This document shows, piece after piece, positions 9,042 through 18,700 of a stretch of 64,000 nucleotides of DNA; position 1 is the first letter of the stretch; each line of letters starts with the position of its first letter. The translations under genes were made by a program, and so were the position numbers. This DNA is from Chitinophagales bacterium (lineage in GTDB: Bacteria > Bacteroidota > Bacteroidia > Chitinophagales > LD1): assembly GCA_026129525.1 (NCBI GenBank), contig JAHCHW010000001.1, positions 632,001 through 696,000 on the forward strand. Direction: 5' to 3'. The notes beneath the pieces were generated by a model. That model was not told the origin of the DNA. It did not search any database and was given only the letters and a program-made list of their open reading frames with translations.

Positions 9042-9164
9042 TATCTTTTTGTTGAGCGGTTGCAATAATCGGACGAACTACATACTTCTCAAAACAACAG
9101 ATTAACTCATTAACCCGTTAAAACAAGATGACATTTGCTGTCAGTGTAATTCTTCTAACTGCTT

Positions 9165-9770
9165 TTATTTCGCAGTTGAAAACCTTTCTGCAACGGCATT
9201 CCAGTTTATTACATTGTAGAACGCCCCCACATAATCGGGTCTGCGGTTTTGGTAGTTAAGATAATAGGCGTGCTCCCATACATCCAGTCCTAAAATAGGC
9301 ACTCCTTTTACTTCGGCAATATCCATAAGCGGGTTATCCTGATTGGGGGTTGAGGTTACTACCAATTTACCGCCACTAACTACTAACCACGACCAACCCG
9401 AACCAAAACGAGTAACAGCAGCTTTTGAAAACTCTTCTTTAAATTTATCGAACGAACCGAAAGCGCCATTGATAGCTTCTGCCAAAGCACCTGTGGGTTC
9501 GCCACCTGCATTGGGTGCCATAATTTCCCAAAACATGCTGTGGTTCCAATGCCCTCCGCCATTATTGCGAACAGCTGGAGACAGTTTTGAAACGTTGGCA
9601 AGTATTTCTTCCAACGATTTATTTTCCCACTCTGTACCCTGTATGGCAGCGTTCAAATTATTTACATAAGCTGCGTGGTGTTTGCCATGGTGTATCTCCA
9701 TAGTGCGGGCATCAATATGCGGTTCTAAAGCATTGAAAGCGTACGGTAAGTTTGGTAGTGTAAAAGCCAT
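9165..9770 (-). CDS. sodA: Superoxide dismutase (Mn type or cambialistic)
   Basis: A 201-aa cytosolic Fe/Mn-family superoxide dismutase. Metal ligands are visible as His27 (MEIHHGKHH), His77 ([11 protein letters not shown]), Asp163 and His167 (DVWEHAYY). The outer-sphere glutamine lies in the C-domain (NQDNP, Gln144) and Gly71-73 occupies the other position, a combination typical of Mn-specific enzymes; metal use still needs testing. The start ATG at 9770 gives the family N-terminus [10 protein letters not shown]; upstream in-frame codons are leader sequence. It is followed by nothing obvious: the region 9066-9164 holds no gene. Confidence 0.93.
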   Translation of the reverse strand: MAFTLPNLPYAFNALEPHIDARTMEIHHGKHHAAYVNNLNAAIQGTEWENKSLEEILANVSKLSPAVRNNGGGHWNHSMFWEIMAPNAGGEPTGALAEAINGAFGSFDKFKEEFSKAAVTRFGSGWSWLVVSGGKLVVTSTPNQDNPLMDIAEVKGVPILGLDVWEHAYYLNYQNRRPDYVGAFYNVINWNAVAERFSTAK

Positions 9771-9823
9771 AGTATTTTGTTTTTGCGATTTAAAAATGGA
9801 GAGCAATATTAAACAAAACAACC

Positions 9824-10261
9824 TTACCGTTTTCCCTTAAAAAACTCGGTCATTAACAAAGCACAATCATGTTCCATTACCCCGTAAACAACTTCGGTTT
9901 TTGGATGAAGAATATGTTTCCCCACTTTTAAAAAACCAGCCTTGGAGTCCACCGCCCCAAACACCAGTCTGCCAATACGCGCCCAGCGCAAAGCGGCTGC
10001 ACACATTACACACGGTTCCAGCGTTACGTACAAAGTGCATTCTTCTAAATACTTACTGCCAAGATAATTGGCTGCTGCCGTAAGCGCCAGCATTTCGGCA
10101 TGGGCGGTTACATCTTTCAGTTTTTCGGTTTGGTTGTACCCTTTTCCAATAACCCGATTGTTGCTCACCACAATCGCTCCTACGGGCACTTCATCGTCTT
10201 CGTACGCATAGGCGGCTTCCTTTAAAGCTAATCGCATAAAATACTCATCATCGAAAATCAT
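9824..10261 (-). CDS. tadA: tRNA-specific adenosine deaminase / nucleoside deaminase
   Basis: A 145-aa zinc deaminase of the TadA family, expected to convert A34 to inosine in tRNA-Arg(ACG). The zinc and catalytic motif HAE is at 54-56 (TAHAEMLAL) and PCxxC is at 83-87 ([11 protein letters not shown]). Further family features are EVPVGAIVV and the C-terminal RKGK-like tail shortened to FFKGKR. Its ATG overlaps the stop of the upstream flippase-like gene by one base (TGATG), so the two are translationally coupled although their functions are unrelated. Some relatives act on free nucleobases (guanine deaminase-like); the motif set favours tRNA. Confidence 0.88.
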   Translation of the reverse strand: MIFDDEYFMRLALKEAAYAYEDDEVPVGAIVVSNNRVIGKGYNQTEKLKDVTAHAEMLALTAAANYLGSKYLEECTLYVTLEPCVMCAAALRWARIGRLVFGAVDSKAGFLKVGKHILHPKTEVVYGVMEHDCALLMTEFFKGKR

Positions 10262-11187
10262 CAGGTTGCCTTTTTACGTACAATAAAAACATATCCCGCC
10301 AAAGCGGGCAACACCAAATTGATAAACCAAACTAACAATGTAGCACTTAAAACCGCAACACTATTGGAGTTGAAATCTTTAAACACATAAAGCGCAGCAC
10401 TGCCACGGAAACCGGCATCGAACACAGGCAAAAAGGGAGAAAAGCTTTGCACTAACAGCAGCATTCCGTTATGGGTGGTGAGTAACAATAAATCATCGCT
10501 AACACCCATAAACATAAATGCAAGCACATATTGCACTAAGTAAACTCCATACCTGAAAAAAGAAAGCAGCAGCACTAAACTTTGCCTCTCAATACTTGGC
10601 AAAACATTGTTTGGTACAGTTATTTTATATGGAAAGCAGGATTGGGCGGCAAGCAGCAATCTGTTCAATACATCGAACCGGAAATAAAAAAACAAAAAAG
10701 CAACGCTTACGCCCAAAGCCACACCCTGCAAAAAAGAATTGCCCAAAAACGAAAGACAAAAAACACCGCAAACAAGCGTTACTGTTGTTTGTGCAATACC
10801 GCCTATCGCACTCAGGTAAAAAACTTTTGTACCGTTCTCTCTTCCCGCATACATCACCCTACCAATAAACTCCCCTCCGCGTGCAGGCGTTGCAAAGCCG
10901 AACGTTACACCTGCTAATACCCCTTTCAGTAAATCAGCAAATGACAGCTTTTCCTCTTTCAGCAACACTTTCCACTTAAAGGTTTCCAGCAACCAGTTTA
11001 CCGGCATAAGCAGCAAAAGAAAACACAACAACCATGCGTTACTTTCGCTTAATTGTTTGCTAAACGCTGCGCCTTGCTCCTTAAAATCATTTTTAAGAAA
11101 TAGTGTATTGACAAGAAACCAAACAAGTAATACAAACAATACTGCTTTTGTTACTGCCCAAATAATTTTTCTGTTAGGAAGTTGCAT
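10261..11187 (-). CDS. Second flippase-like LPG_synthase_TM family membrane protein
   Basis: A 308-aa polytopic membrane protein, about seven to eight helices, of the same broad family as the gene at 1566-2597 but divergent. The family region reads GVTFGFATPARGGEFIGRV (about 93-111), with the conserved Arg-Gly-Gly-Glu turn, and the late conserved segment is FSPFLPVFDAGFRGSAA (about 252-268). No soluble transferase domain is attached. Probable role is movement of a lipid or lipid-linked compound across the inner membrane; the substrate is not deducible. The ATG at 11187 follows a TACATTCG box by 14 nt. It is coupled to tadA downstream and divergent from ruvC. Confidence 0.65.
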   Translation of the reverse strand: MQLPNRKIIWAVTKAVLFVLLVWFLVNTLFLKNDFKEQGAAFSKQLSESNAWLLCFLLLLMPVNWLLETFKWKVLLKEEKLSFADLLKGVLAGVTFGFATPARGGEFIGRVMYAGRENGTKVFYLSAIGGIAQTTVTLVCGVFCLSFLGNSFLQGVALGVSVAFLFFYFRFDVLNRLLLAAQSCFPYKITVPNNVLPSIERQSLVLLLSFFRYGVYLVQYVLAFMFMGVSDDLLLLTTHNGMLLLVQSFSPFLPVFDAGFRGSAALYVFKDFNSNSVAVLSATLLVWFINLVLPALAGYVFIVRKKAT

Positions 11188-11201
11188 CGAACTGTGGGTT
11201 A

Positions 11202-11209
11202 CGAATGTA
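11202..11209 (-). promoter_or_regulatory. Putative -7 box of the flippase-like gene/tadA operon
   Basis: TACATTCG on the minus strand, one change from TAnnTTTG, 14 nt before the ATG at 11187. The facing ruvC gene has TACTTTTA at 11237-11244 exactly 4 nt before its GTG, so both promoters sit in the 61-bp divergent spacer. Confidence 0.4.
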
Positions 11210-11248
11210 ACATCTTGTGCCTGCCGCTAAACCTTTTACTTTTAAATC

Positions 11249-11809
11249 GTGAACAAAAAAAATCCCATAATACTCGGCATTGACCCCGGCACCTTAGTGT
11301 TGGGTTACGGCATCATTGAAGTCGACAAGCAAAAATTAAAGTTGCTGAGTATGGGGGTAATTCACCTGAGTAAGTACGAAGACCCTTTAGAAAAACTCAA
11401 AATTATTTATGAAAAAGTGCAGAGCATTATTGAACACTACAAGCCAATAGCCTGCGCCATCGAAACTCCGTTTTACGGCAAAAATGTGCAGAGCATGCTA
11501 AAGCTGGGAAGGGCACAGGGTGTAGCTATTGCATCGGCACTTACCAACGGAGTGGAAGTGTTTGAATACTCCCCCAAAAAAATAAAGCAATCGGTTACAG
11601 GTAATGGCAATGCCTCAAAGGAACAAGTTGCCGCCATGCTGCAACGGCTCATAAACTTTGAGTTGCAACCAAAGTTCTTAGATGCCACCGATGGTTTGGC
11701 GGCTGCGGTTTGTCATCACTTTCAAAGCAAAGCAGGTGATATAGCTGCTTCGAAAAAAGTAGCGGGTTGGGGTGAATTCATAAAGCAAAATCCGGCTCGC
11801 ATCAGGTAA
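11249..11809 (+). CDS. ruvC: Holliday junction resolvase RuvC
   Basis: A 186-aa endodeoxyribonuclease that resolves Holliday junctions with RuvAB. The four acidic catalytic residues are all visible: Asp12 in LGIDPGT, Glu72 in AIETPF, and Asp145/Asp148 in LDATDGLAAAVCHH. The C-terminal extension beyond the RNase H fold is about 25 residues longer than in E. coli, which is common in this phylum. The start is GTG at 11249; the box TACTTTTA ends 4 nt before it, so the mRNA is probably leaderless. No ruvA or ruvB is adjacent. Confidence 0.95.
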   Translation: MNKKNPIILGIDPGTLVLGYGIIEVDKQKLKLLSMGVIHLSKYEDPLEKLKIIYEKVQSIIEHYKPIACAIETPFYGKNVQSMLKLGRAQGVAIASALTNGVEVFEYSPKKIKQSVTGNGNASKEQVAAMLQRLINFELQPKFLDATDGLAAAVCHHFQSKAGDIAASKKVAGWGEFIKQNPARIR

Positions 11810-11813
11810 GTGT

Positions 11814-11969
11814 TTATTGCAAACTGTAATACAAAAAAGCATAACAGGCAATAAACAAACACACCAAGTAAAACACCCCAAACACCATTAAAACCATCTG
11901 TTTCAACATTGAATCGTCCATGGTAATCAGATTTTGTAATACGAAATTAGAGGTGTCTTTTTGCATCAT
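11814..11969 (-). CDS. Possible 51-aa single-pass membrane protein
   Basis: An open frame on the strand opposite ruvC, starting MMQKDTSNF with one strong hydrophobic helix (about 25-48, LMVFGVFYLVCLFIACYAF) and ending right at the ruvC 3' end (stops 4 bp apart). The charged N-terminal half and the single helix look like a real small membrane protein, and it fills otherwise empty DNA. I do not recognise a family. It could be chance coding; conservation in relatives would decide. Confidence 0.35.
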   Translation of the reverse strand: MMQKDTSNFVLQNLITMDDSMLKQMVLMVFGVFYLVCLFIACYAFLYYSLQ

Positions 11970-12208
11970 TTTCCCGTTTCCAAGTTTTTGATTTGCCAAT
12001 CAATAGAAAAGTGGCTTTTAAAATTTTGAATTTCAGGGTTTTATAAATTTATAAATGCCCCATTTTTGTTTTCTGTTCATAGTAATGAGTATTATTATCC
12101 AATCAAACTCAATTTAATTATTAAATCATTGATTTTAAGATGTTTATATTTTGCATTATGTCAATAAATTGTGAATTTGATTAAACGCAGTTTTGCGGCT
12201 TGATGTAC

Positions 12209-12216
12209 TATCTTTG
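12209..12216 (+). promoter_or_regulatory. -7 element upstream of the 498-aa protein gene
   Basis: TATCTTTG, a perfect TAnnTTTG, ends 23 nt before the ATG at 12240. No well-spaced -33 TTTG is seen. The rest of the AT-rich stretch 11970-12208 shows no further gene or repeat. Confidence 0.5.
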
Positions 12217-12239
12217 CATCGCTTATAAGCAGCATTAAC

Positions 12240-13736
12240 ATGCAGCAAGACGAACTTTTTCTACTTATCAAATCGCTCACCAAAAACGAGAAAAAGTTTT
12301 TTACGCAATACGTCAATCTTTACGAAAAAAACGGTAGCCCAGTTTACCTGCGCCTCTTCAACTTTTTGAATGATGAAGCGGAGTATGATGAAGAAAAAAT
12401 TTTCAAAAAATTTCGCGATAAAAACTTTCGGAAAAACTACGCGGTTACGCGGCATTACCTCAAAAATCTTATCATAAAAACGCTTCGGCACAGCGAGTTG
12501 ACGGTGCGCGAAGAAAGCGACCTTACGGTTTATGTGCTTGACATAAAACGCCTGATGGCAAAAGGGCTTTTCGGTATGGCGAAAAAGATGATTGAAAAGC
12601 TGAAAACAGAAGCCTATGCCGATGAAAAACTCATGGACATTATTCAACTTATTGCCATGCAGCGCGGGTTGGTTTCAATGGGGTACTACCGCCACGAACC
12701 TGAAGTAAGTTTAGATAAACTGGATGAAGAGGAAGAACTGCTGCTTGAGCGCATCACCGAACTTCGGAAAGTGATGAATGCACTCATTAAACTCTACAGC
12801 CTGATGCATTTCGAGCTGAATGTGCTGCCTACCGAAGTGCTGGCTGAAATAAAAAAATTAGGCGACACCCCCTTACTCAAAAGGCCCGATGAACTGCGAA
12901 GCGCCAAAGCCAAACATTCGGCTTTGCAATTTTGGGCATTGTACCACAGTGCCTTGGGCGATTACGCATCGTACCTGCTTTGGGCAGAAAGAAAACTCGC
13001 CTTTGCCGAGAGCGAAGGCTTGCCTCATTCTCCCTCTGTTAACTGGAAAATTCTAGCTTACAATCACTGCCTCTCCGCTTCCTTTCTCACCAAAGATTAC
13101 AGCCGCTTTGAAATGCATCTGCAATACCTTGAAAACTTAGAACTGCAAAGCAGCTTTCACGATGCCGAACTTTTTCAAACGGTAAGTATTTACGGTTTGC
13201 TGTATCATCTTCACTTTTATAATCCCGAAAAAACTGAGCGTTACATTGCATACTCAAAAGATGGAATTACGCGACTGACCCCTTTTTTGCGAAAAGTATT
13301 TGTTTATACACTGCGAACATTGATTGCTTACGCGTATTTGCGGCTTGGCAAATTAGATGACTGCATGAAAGAAGTAAACGACCTGCTGGCGCTAACCAAT
13401 GGCGAAACACGCAGAGATTATCTGGGGCATGTAAAAATCATTAACCTGATGTTGCGTTACGAAATGAAGGAAGGTATTTATCTTTCGCACCTAATCAAAA
13501 ACACGTACCGTTATTTTGCAAGCTACTTGTACGCCACACCGCTTCACCAGTTGGTAATAGCTTACTTGAAAGAAGCTCTCAAAACAAAAACCCGTCAGGA
13601 GTTTGCAAGGCTTAACGACACATACACCGAACTACTCTCAAAAACGCGCTTTCCGCCCACCGAAGCCGATATGGCATTAGCTATGATGATTGAGGATTAC
13701 ATTAAATCAAAAAGCTCAGATAAAGCGGGCAATTGA
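12240..13736 (+). CDS. Uncharacterised helical-repeat (TPR-like) protein
   Basis: A 498-aa, almost entirely alpha-helical soluble protein without signal peptide or membrane segment. The N-terminus (MQQDELFLLIKSLTKNEKKFF) and the following KKFRDKNF..NYAVTRHYLKNLIIKTLR segment (about 58-90) resemble a family of Bacteroidota hypothetical proteins. From about residue 220 there are degenerate helix pairs of tetratricopeptide character, for example around ALQFWALYHSALGDYASYLLW and RTLIAYAYLRLGKLDDCMKEV. No catalytic motif is visible. A scaffold or regulatory role is only a guess. It has its own promoter-like box at 12209 and overlaps the convergent HIT gene by 21 bp at the 3' end. Confidence 0.7.
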   Translation: MQQDELFLLIKSLTKNEKKFFTQYVNLYEKNGSPVYLRLFNFLNDEAEYDEEKIFKKFRDKNFRKNYAVTRHYLKNLIIKTLRHSELTVREESDLTVYVLDIKRLMAKGLFGMAKKMIEKLKTEAYADEKLMDIIQLIAMQRGLVSMGYYRHEPEVSLDKLDEEEELLLERITELRKVMNALIKLYSLMHFELNVLPTEVLAEIKKLGDTPLLKRPDELRSAKAKHSALQFWALYHSALGDYASYLLWAERKLAFAESEGLPHSPSVNWKILAYNHCLSASFLTKDYSRFEMHLQYLENLELQSSFHDAELFQTVSIYGLLYHLHFYNPEKTERYIAYSKDGITRLTPFLRKVFVYTLRTLIAYAYLRLGKLDDCMKEVNDLLALTNGETRRDYLGHVKIINLMLRYEMKEGIYLSHLIKNTYRYFASYLYATPLHQLVIAYLKEALKTKTRQEFARLNDTYTELLSKTRFPPTEADMALAMMIEDYIKSKSSDKAGN

Positions 13737-14108
13737 TGCCGCAATACTTTCCATTTCAGCTTTTTCCAATTTCAGTTTCGGGCGGCTGAAATCAATGTCG
13801 TGTACCGACTGCAACGGAACCAAATGCACATGCGCATGCGGCACTTCTAAGCCTACTACGGCAACGCCAACGCGCTTCGATGGAACTGCTTTATCAATAG
13901 CCTTAGCTACCTTTTTGGCAAAGCGCATTAACCCTATATAGGTTTCATTGTCCAAATCGAAAATATAATCCACTTCCTTTTTGGGAATAACCAAGGTGTG
14001 CCCTTTGGCAAGCGGAAAAATATCGAGAAAGGCAAGATAGTTTTCGTCCTCTGCCACTTTATAGCAAGGTATTTCTCCGTTTACAATGCGCGTAAAAAGC
14101 GAAGGCAT
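13716..14108 (-). CDS. HIT family nucleotide hydrolase (HinT-like)
   Basis: A 130-aa histidine triad protein, a purine nucleoside phosphoramidase-type hydrolase of AMP conjugates. The triad HAHVH is at 91-95 in VPHAHVHLVPL, preceded by the FPLAKGHTLVIPK and FDLDNETY segments of the HIT fold. Length and layout match HinT/PKCI-1 proteins. It follows greA after a 6-nt gap on the same strand and is almost certainly in one operon with it, an arrangement often seen in Bacteroidota. The last 21 bp overlap the end of the convergent helical-repeat gene. Confidence 0.9.
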   Translation of the reverse strand: MPSLFTRIVNGEIPCYKVAEDENYLAFLDIFPLAKGHTLVIPKKEVDYIFDLDNETYIGLMRFAKKVAKAIDKAVPSKRVGVAVVGLEVPHAHVHLVPLQSVHDIDFSRPKLKLEKAEMESIAASIARFI

Positions 14109-14114
14109 GGGAAA

Positions 14115-14588
14115 TCAAATACTGATTTTCAGAATTTCAAACTCCATGGCACCTGCAGGTGTTTGTGCAGTGGCAATATCGCCAACCGATTTTCCGAACA
14201 GCGCTTTGCCAATGGGCGATGTAACCGACAATTTATTTTCTTTCAAATTGGCTTCCGCCTCGCTCACCAAAGTGAAACTCATTTTCTTGTTCAACTTTTT
14301 GTTGAGCACTTCAACGGTTGAAAGAATACCGGCTTTTGAAGCATCCAGTTTGCTTTCATCCATAATGCGGGCGCTGGCAAGTTTAGTTTCCATTTCGGCA
14401 ATTTTTGCTTCTAAGTGTCCCTGCTCTTCCTTTGCAGCATGGTACTCGGCATTTTCCGACAGGTCGCCTTTTTCACGCGCTTCGGCAATGGCTTTTGCCA
14501 CTTCCTGCCGCTTAACGGTTTTCAGGTATTTTACTTCTTCCGCTAATTTTTCGTACCCCTCTTTGGTCATGTAAAATATGCCCGACAT
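14115..14588 (-). CDS. greA: Transcription elongation factor GreA
   Basis: A 157-aa transcript-cleavage factor that rescues backtracked RNA polymerase. The N-terminal antiparallel coiled coil is clear, with the acidic tip in the segment GDLSENAEYHAAKEEQGHLE (about 41-60), whose Asp and Glu reach the polymerase active site. The C-terminal FKBP-like domain has the ending SPIGKALFGKSVGDIATAQTP (about 121-141). The start at 14588 gives MSGIFYMTKEGYEKL; an internal ATG six codons later matches the E. coli-type start and is equally plausible. It leads the greA-hinT pair. The terminator at 14618-14652 separates it from the upstream PorV-like gene. Confidence 0.95.
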   Translation of the reverse strand: MSGIFYMTKEGYEKLAEEVKYLKTVKRQEVAKAIAEAREKGDLSENAEYHAAKEEQGHLEAKIAEMETKLASARIMDESKLDASKAGILSTVEVLNKKLNKKMSFTLVSEAEANLKENKLSVTSPIGKALFGKSVGDIATAQTPAGAMEFEILKISI

Positions 14589-14617
14589 GATAAGTGTGAT
14601 TTACTTGTTTGTTAATG

Positions 14618-14652
14618 AAAAAACAAGACGCCCCCGTAAGAGAGACGTCTTG
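14618..14652 (-). terminator. Rho-independent terminator of the TonB receptor/PorV-like operon
   Basis: On the minus strand CAAGACG (14652-14646) pairs with CGTCTTG (14630-14624) around a 15-nt loop and is followed at once by six T (14623-14618). It lies 22 nt past the stop of the PorV-like gene and upstream of greA, so it closes the three-gene operon. Confidence 0.75.
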
Positions 14653-14673
14653 AAAATGAAACGAAATTATGAA

Positions 14674-15756
14674 TTATAGGTTAAATCGCAAGCCCATGGC
14701 ATGAGTACCCATGAACGTTTGTGTGGCGCGGAAAGAGTAGTCAATACCCAAGCGTGGACCGGAGCCATCTTTCTTAAACGGTATATCAACCGACATGCCC
14801 GCAGCCAATCCGGTGTAAACGTTCAGGCGGGTTTCTTTTTTAAACTGCCCTGTTTCGAAACGGTAAGCCGCACGCAACATCAGTATTTCGCGCCAGCCGA
14901 ATTCTAAGCCTACTCCATAGTGGTCGTAACCGAAAGCGTTGGAAGCAAAATTAGCTAATGCGGTAATGCGATAATCTTGCTTAAACACCTTTGGCTCTAC
15001 TTCTTTCTTCTTTCCCATCCAAAAATCGTAAGCGGCACCAATGTTCAACTGCGTAGGCAATTCAAATTTGTTCGATTTATTTTCGGCAGTTAATTGGTAG
15101 GTGTTCGATGAAACCACCTGTACCGAAGTAGCCAAAGCATCGCCACGGAATTTCATGGGAGTTCCCACATTGCGAAGCGAAACACCAAAGTGAATATTAT
15201 CCTTAGGTCCGGTTACATACTGCAAACCTGCGTCAATTGCAAAGCCGAAAGCGTTGAGGTTACCAAGGCTTTGGTTGATAAGGCGAACGGTTGCTCCCCC
15301 GTAAATACTGTTCGAAAAAACCTTTGCATACGAAATACCGATGTTTAAGAAAGTTGGGCGGTATGTTCCCAATCCACCTTCGGGGCTTTGCGTAGTGGTT
15401 CTTTCAATAGTACCAAGGTTAAGCGCTTGTATAGATAGCGCTATAGTGTTGGTTTCTTTAAAACCTTGTGCTATACCCGCATGCGTTACTCCCACACCCG
15501 ATCCTTGTAACCACAAAGTATAAGCAGCCACCACTTCAGTTTTGCGGATTTTTGCCAAGCCGGCAACGTTTAATCGCTCCGACTCCAAACCACGAATACT
15601 CGCAGTGTTCATTGTCCAAAAGCCCGATGAGCGCGCCCAGCCGTTCATGAGTAATTCGTAAGCACCTGCTTCGCCTCTTCGGTCGGGGTTACCGGCATAC
15701 ACTGTGGTAGCTCCCGTAAGCACTACTCCTGATAATATCGCTAAAAGTTTCTTCAT
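14674..15756 (-). CDS. PorV/PorQ-like outer-membrane beta-barrel protein
   Basis: A 360-aa protein with an N-terminal signal peptide (MKKLLAILSGVVLTGATTVYA) followed by alternating beta-strand sequence ending in a C-terminal aromatic-rich strand (MGTHAMGLRFNL), as in outer-membrane barrels. The N-terminal region GAYELLMNGWARSSGFWTMN and the FSNSIYGGATVRLINQSL and LRAAYRFETG segments resemble the PorV/PorQ (FadL-like) family, which serves type IX secretion as shuttle or attachment factor. It is last in an operon behind a TonB-dependent receptor and a 1377-aa secreted protein, which suggests it is a dedicated partner of that secreted protein. It is not necessarily the general T9SS PorV. Confidence 0.7.
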   Translation of the reverse strand: MKKLLAILSGVVLTGATTVYAGNPDRRGEAGAYELLMNGWARSSGFWTMNTASIRGLESERLNVAGLAKIRKTEVVAAYTLWLQGSGVGVTHAGIAQGFKETNTIALSIQALNLGTIERTTTQSPEGGLGTYRPTFLNIGISYAKVFSNSIYGGATVRLINQSLGNLNAFGFAIDAGLQYVTGPKDNIHFGVSLRNVGTPMKFRGDALATSVQVVSSNTYQLTAENKSNKFELPTQLNIGAAYDFWMGKKKEVEPKVFKQDYRITALANFASNAFGYDHYGVGLEFGWREILMLRAAYRFETGQFKKETRLNVYTGLAAGMSVDIPFKKDGSGPRLGIDYSFRATQTFMGTHAMGLRFNL

Positions 15757-15777
15757 ACCGTATTCTTTAAATTGCTT

Positions 15778-18700
15778 TTAGAAGTTGGATGTATCGGACG
15801 GACGAATTGCCCCGAACCATTTTAATGTGCGCTGCCCAATACCGGGTGCCTCTACATGGAACAAATAAATACCGCTCGAAATGGTGATACTCTTATCGTT
15901 CTTTAAATCCCATTCCACCGAGTTGTCAACGTTAATGTCTGAAACACTTGCGCCATCGCTTATTTCAATGCGCTTGTTGGTAGCAGGGTCAATATCAATA
16001 GCGCGCGACAACCTGCGGATAAGCGTGCCATCTAATGCATAAATAGTAATGTTACATACATTAGGCAGGTTGGTTATTTTAACCTTGTTGGAGTTGGCAT
16101 CGGTTTCATACTCTGAGTATGCCAAATAAGGGTTAGGTACAATGCGAATTAAATCCAATGCATTTTTTGCCACTTCCATTTCCTTTTCAGTGGCACCCAT
16201 TCCTTTAGTACTAAATTGGTACCTCGGTAGCGAATCAATAAAGCTGCTGGAGATAGTTGCCATTCGGTTGTAAGGCTTTTCTACACGCAGTTTTACAGTA
16301 ACCTCCGAAGGCGGAATGTATTTTACACCATTGGCATCGGCCGCAAAGCTGTAGCCTGGTGTTACATACGGAATGGAAGTCCACATTAAGGAGCGGTAAA
16401 ACGGAGTTAAGGCAACAGGAATAATAAACGGATTCGAAGTGCCTATCACAAAGTTGTTTGTGAGCAATTGTTGGGCAGCATCCCCTTCATCGTACTTTGT
16501 TTCCATTACATAGATAAAATGCTTGCCCCCGAAGTACGGCAACTGACTTATCATTTGCCCGGGGAAGGTAATAGGACCAAAAACCTTATCGGTAGGGTTC
16601 CAAAGCATATCGCGTCCGTTTTGGTCGCCCATGTCGGAACTTTCACCAAAGGCAATGTTCAGGCGCTCACCGGTTTCAATGTTAATAGCATAACCCGGAA
16701 ACCACGAACGACCAATATCGCTTGGGTCATCTACCAAGTAATCTCTGGTGTTCGGATTATTCCAGTTTTTAGAGCGCGCCATGCGTATTTGTCCTTTGCG
16801 CGAGTTGGCTCCGTTGGGCGATAGTAATGCACCCTGGTTTATACCTTCATCTTCGCCTGTTTCAAATACAATGCAACGGCTCCACTTGCTCTTGTCGGGA
16901 GTAATTACAATGTCAACACTGGCTAAGCGGTCTAGTGTGTTTTGCGGTGGAACCGAAGTGGCATAGTTTCTCCATTTAAACCCGGGACCATACACAAAAG
17001 GCGGTTTGCCATCGGTAAGTTCCTGTGTGCTCAGGTTTTTCTTGGCATAGTTTGGCGTTAAGCAGTATGGCGCCCATGTTCCTTCCAAAATATTTTCGAA
17101 GACTTCGTCCGGATCTGAATAAACGTCCGGTGAAGTTGGCGGGGTAACGGCAGTATAGTACCAGTTATCATCAAAAGCTAACGATGCATTTTTTGTAATG
17201 GGACTAGGGCTTGCCGGGTCGTAATAATCAGTTCCTGAACGAATCCAATTGGTTGGAGTGGTTGTTCCCTGATCTTGCACAAAACTCAACCAACGCTCAG
17301 TTGGTATTTGGTAAGTAATAGATGATTGTGAAACACCATACACACTACGGGCGGGTGAACCTGAACTTTGAGGATAGTTAGCAGGAAGATTATACACGGG
17401 CGCTGGAGTTCCCAACTTAATAGAGAAGCCGTATTCATTGCCCCCGCTTACAATTTGCTGCTCGTAAGGGCGGTCGAGTGTGCGCTCACTCCAAATGGTG
17501 TCGTTATCGGTAATGTTATGCAAAAACCAACGGGTTGATGTACCAATGTTTGTTCCGGGGGTTTCTACAAACTGTATTTCAAAATCGGCTTCCTTGAGTA
17601 CAACGGGATCGGTTACTTTAAAGCCTATCGGGTCGAAACCTTTGGTATAAGTAAGTGTATCGGAAAAAGCGTAAAAGCCTGAGTTGAGAATTTTCTCAAC
17701 AGTTTCTGCCGTAAGGTTAAGGTTATTGCCACCGTTACCTTTTCCTTCTATCCGCTTCACTTCTACTCCTTCGCCCCATTTGGCATTTAGCACTGTACCT
17801 CCGTTACGCGAAGTGGTAATATGCGGTACGGCAGAGTAAATTCTGAAGTTTGAACGCCCTTGTAAATAAGGAGTTAACTGCCCCCCGGCTAAAGGATTGC
17901 CCGGGTCGTACGTTTTGTAGTTATTATGCGCGTAAGCAATAGCCGTGTAGTAATAGGTTTTGTGGTTTACCAATTTGTTGCTGGTTCCGGTTGCAAACAA
18001 ATCGGTTTCTATTTTAAATGAAGTAGTAACGCCTTCATTTTTGCCATCCACTTTCAATACAGGAACAAACAAGCCGAGTGTGGCATCCTTAACATAGTTA
18101 ACTACTTTAGAAACACCATTCTTAACGTCCACCTGTGCTACTAAGCGTGCTTTGGTGGGGTCATCTAAATCGGTAGCCGAAATAGAACCGTTAGCTACTT
18201 GGTAAAGTTTGTACCCTTCAAAAGTATAGGTTGAATCGCCATTGGTTCCCGCAGTAGTATAAATAGCCTGTGCCACACTTCCGTCCACCTGGTCGTAGCC
18301 TTCGCCAAAGTTGTTGGTTCCAACTTCGTTAATAAAATTGATGATAAGCGAATTACTTAACTCGCGGATGTTAAGTGTAGGGGCACGCGGACCATCCACC
18401 AACTTAAAGCAGGTGTTGAACAATGCCTGTGCTTTATCATCGGCAGGACCTATTGTAGTAGCAAAATTAGGTGGAACTCCTACCCCTCCCGGAGGGCGAA
18501 CAAACACCACCCCTACGGTTACAAACTGAGGTGCTCCGGGCAAAAGTGTAAACGGACCCGATGTTTGCACCATCCTTCTATCGCCCGACTGCTGACCGCT
18601 GGTGTGGTCAGACCATGCATTGGGGTCAATAGGATTACCGGGGAAAATAAATTTTGTTGGTGAGCCTGTGTTGTAACCCGTTCCTCCTTGTGTAAACGGT

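Noticed and set aside
9157..9177. Hairpin AACTGC/GCAGTT overlapping the sodA stop
   Set aside because: Only a 6-bp stem with no T-run on the sodA strand, so not a convincing terminator.
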